Of a DNA stretch of 6,589 nucleotides, positions 5,887 to 6,589 are shown one piece after another. Numbering within the stretch: position 1 is the first letter of the stretch; every line of letters begins with the position of its first letter. This DNA is from Syntrophomonadaceae bacterium (GTDB lineage Bacteria > Bacillota > Dethiobacteria > DTU022). A program made the position numbers and the translations under genes. Location of the stretch: NCBI GenBank assembly GCA_007131435.1, contig SLQM01000133.1, forward strand, positions 1 to 6,589, written 5' to 3'. The notes under the pieces were generated by a model, which ran no database searches, was not told where the DNA came from, and saw only the letters and a program-made list of their open reading frames with translations.

Positions 5887-6588
5887 TTATTGCGCTGAAG
5901 GAGCATTTCCTGAACTGTAAAGCTCGGGGTCAAAGGTTTCACCTTCGGTGGCTCCGACCAGGGCAGCGGCAACAATATCGTCAAGAACGTTAACCGTGGT
6001 GCGGGCCATGTCCAGGATACGGTCCACACCGGCAATCAGGGCTACACCTTCAAGTGGCAGTCCGATAGCAGTCAACACGGTCATCAGCATGATCATGCCT
6101 GCCCCTGGAACCCCTGCGGTTCCGATAGAAGCCAGCAGGGCTGTGACTACAATTATCACCTGCTCGCCTATCCCAAGGCTAATACCGAAAGCATTGGCAA
6201 TAAATACCGCTGCAACTGCCTGGTAGATGGCTGTCCCGTCCATGTTGACCGTGGCCCCGACGGGCAGCACAAACCCTGCCGTCGTCTTGGATATCCCAAC
6301 TTCCTGTGAAACTTTCATTGACACGGGCAGTGTGCCTGCACTGCTGCAGGTTACAAAAGCAAAGAACGGGGCTTCTTTAATGCGGGCCAAGAAACGCAGT
6401 GGATTGATCTTGGCAAAACCACGCAGGAACAGGCTGTATATTACAGTTACATGGATAATCGCTACCAGGTATACGACGGCGATTAATCCGGCAAATGGTT
6501 GAAGCACGGCAATGCCGTAGTTGCCAACAGTCCAGGCTATGAGGCCGAAAACACCGATAGGGGCGTAGTAAAGAACCATCTGCACGAC
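5887..6588 (-). CDS. Sodium:dicarboxylate/acidic amino acid symporter, C-terminal part (5' end outside window)
   Basis: A minus-strand frame is open from the right edge to the TAA at 5887-5889. It covers about the last 232-234 residues of a DAACS-family (GltP/DctA/GltPh, COG1301) inner-membrane transporter that normally has about 400-450 residues. Numbering from the Met at 6585: SSAGTLP (81-87) is the HP1 serine-rich tip, NMDGT (114-118) is the TM7 sodium/substrate motif, ASIGTAGVPGAG (152-163) is the HP2 loop, and DxxRTxxN (D192, R195, T196, N199) is the TM8 substrate-binding set. R195 is the residue that binds the side-chain carboxylate of glutamate, aspartate or C4-dicarboxylates; neutral amino acid members lack it. 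Several hydrophobic segments are evident. The first in-frame Met (6585) is internal to the family alignment and not the true start. The gene converges on the CODH operon and shows no functional link to it. Confidence 0.93.
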   Translation of the reverse strand, partial: VVQMVLYYAPIGVFGLIAWTVGNYGIAVLQPFAGLIAVVYLVAIIHVTVIYSLFLRGFAKINPLRFLARIKEAPFFAFVTCSSAGTLPVSMKVSQEVGISKTTAGFVLPVGATVNMDGTAIYQAVAAVFIANAFGISLGIGEQVIIVVTALLASIGTAGVPGAGMIMLMTVLTAIGLPLEGVALIAGVDRILDMARTTVNVLDDIVAAALVGATEGETFDPELYSSGNAPSAQ

Positions 6589-6589
6589 C

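Noticed and set aside
6583..6585. ATG as the start of the symporter
   Set aside because: The reading frame continues to the window edge and family members have about 170-200 more N-terminal residues, so this Met is internal.

Overview
The window looks like chromosomal DNA of an anaerobic bacterium, most likely a clostridia-type Firmicute. The reasons are the strong GGAGG ribosome sites, the sigma-A-like promoters, the moderate base composition, and an oxygen-sensitive Ni-Fe carbon monoxide dehydrogenase beside several Fe-S proteins. The genus cannot be fixed from the sequence alone.

Layout from left to right: (1) the last 71 codons of a catalase-peroxidase gene (katG, + strand), closed by a strong hairpin terminator; (2) converging on it, a complete minus-strand aldo/keto reductase with a C-terminal two-cluster ferredoxin domain (COG1453 type); (3) a 390-base divergent control region with promoters in both directions, a Fur/PerR-like box and two inverted repeats; (4) a compact plus-strand operon of a four-cluster ferredoxin (CooF), a Ni-Fe CO dehydrogenase (CooS) and an FAD/NAD(P) pyridine-nucleotide oxidoreductase, separated by 45 and 43 bases, each with its own Shine-Dalgarno site; (5) a perfect 17-bp hairpin; (6) the C-terminal 232 or more residues of a minus-strand sodium:acidic amino acid/dicarboxylate symporter that runs off the right edge.

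The central unit is cooF-cooS-oxidoreductase. By family knowledge CooS oxidises CO to CO2, CooF takes the electrons, and the flavoprotein would pass them to a pyridine nucleotide. The window holds no acetyl-CoA synthase, energy-converting hydrogenase or CooC nickel-insertion ATPase, so this is a stand-alone CO-to-NAD(P) module and not a Wood-Ljungdahl or CO-hydrogenase cluster. Two details stand out. The CooS D-cluster ligands are arranged CX2C, and its C-cluster spacing matches what I recall for the oxygen-resistant Desulfovibrio vulgaris enzyme. The flavoprotein has arginines where NADH-using relatives carry an acidic residue, suggesting NADPH. With katG and a possible PerR box nearby, this supports, without proving, a role of the locus in oxidative-stress defence or redox balance.
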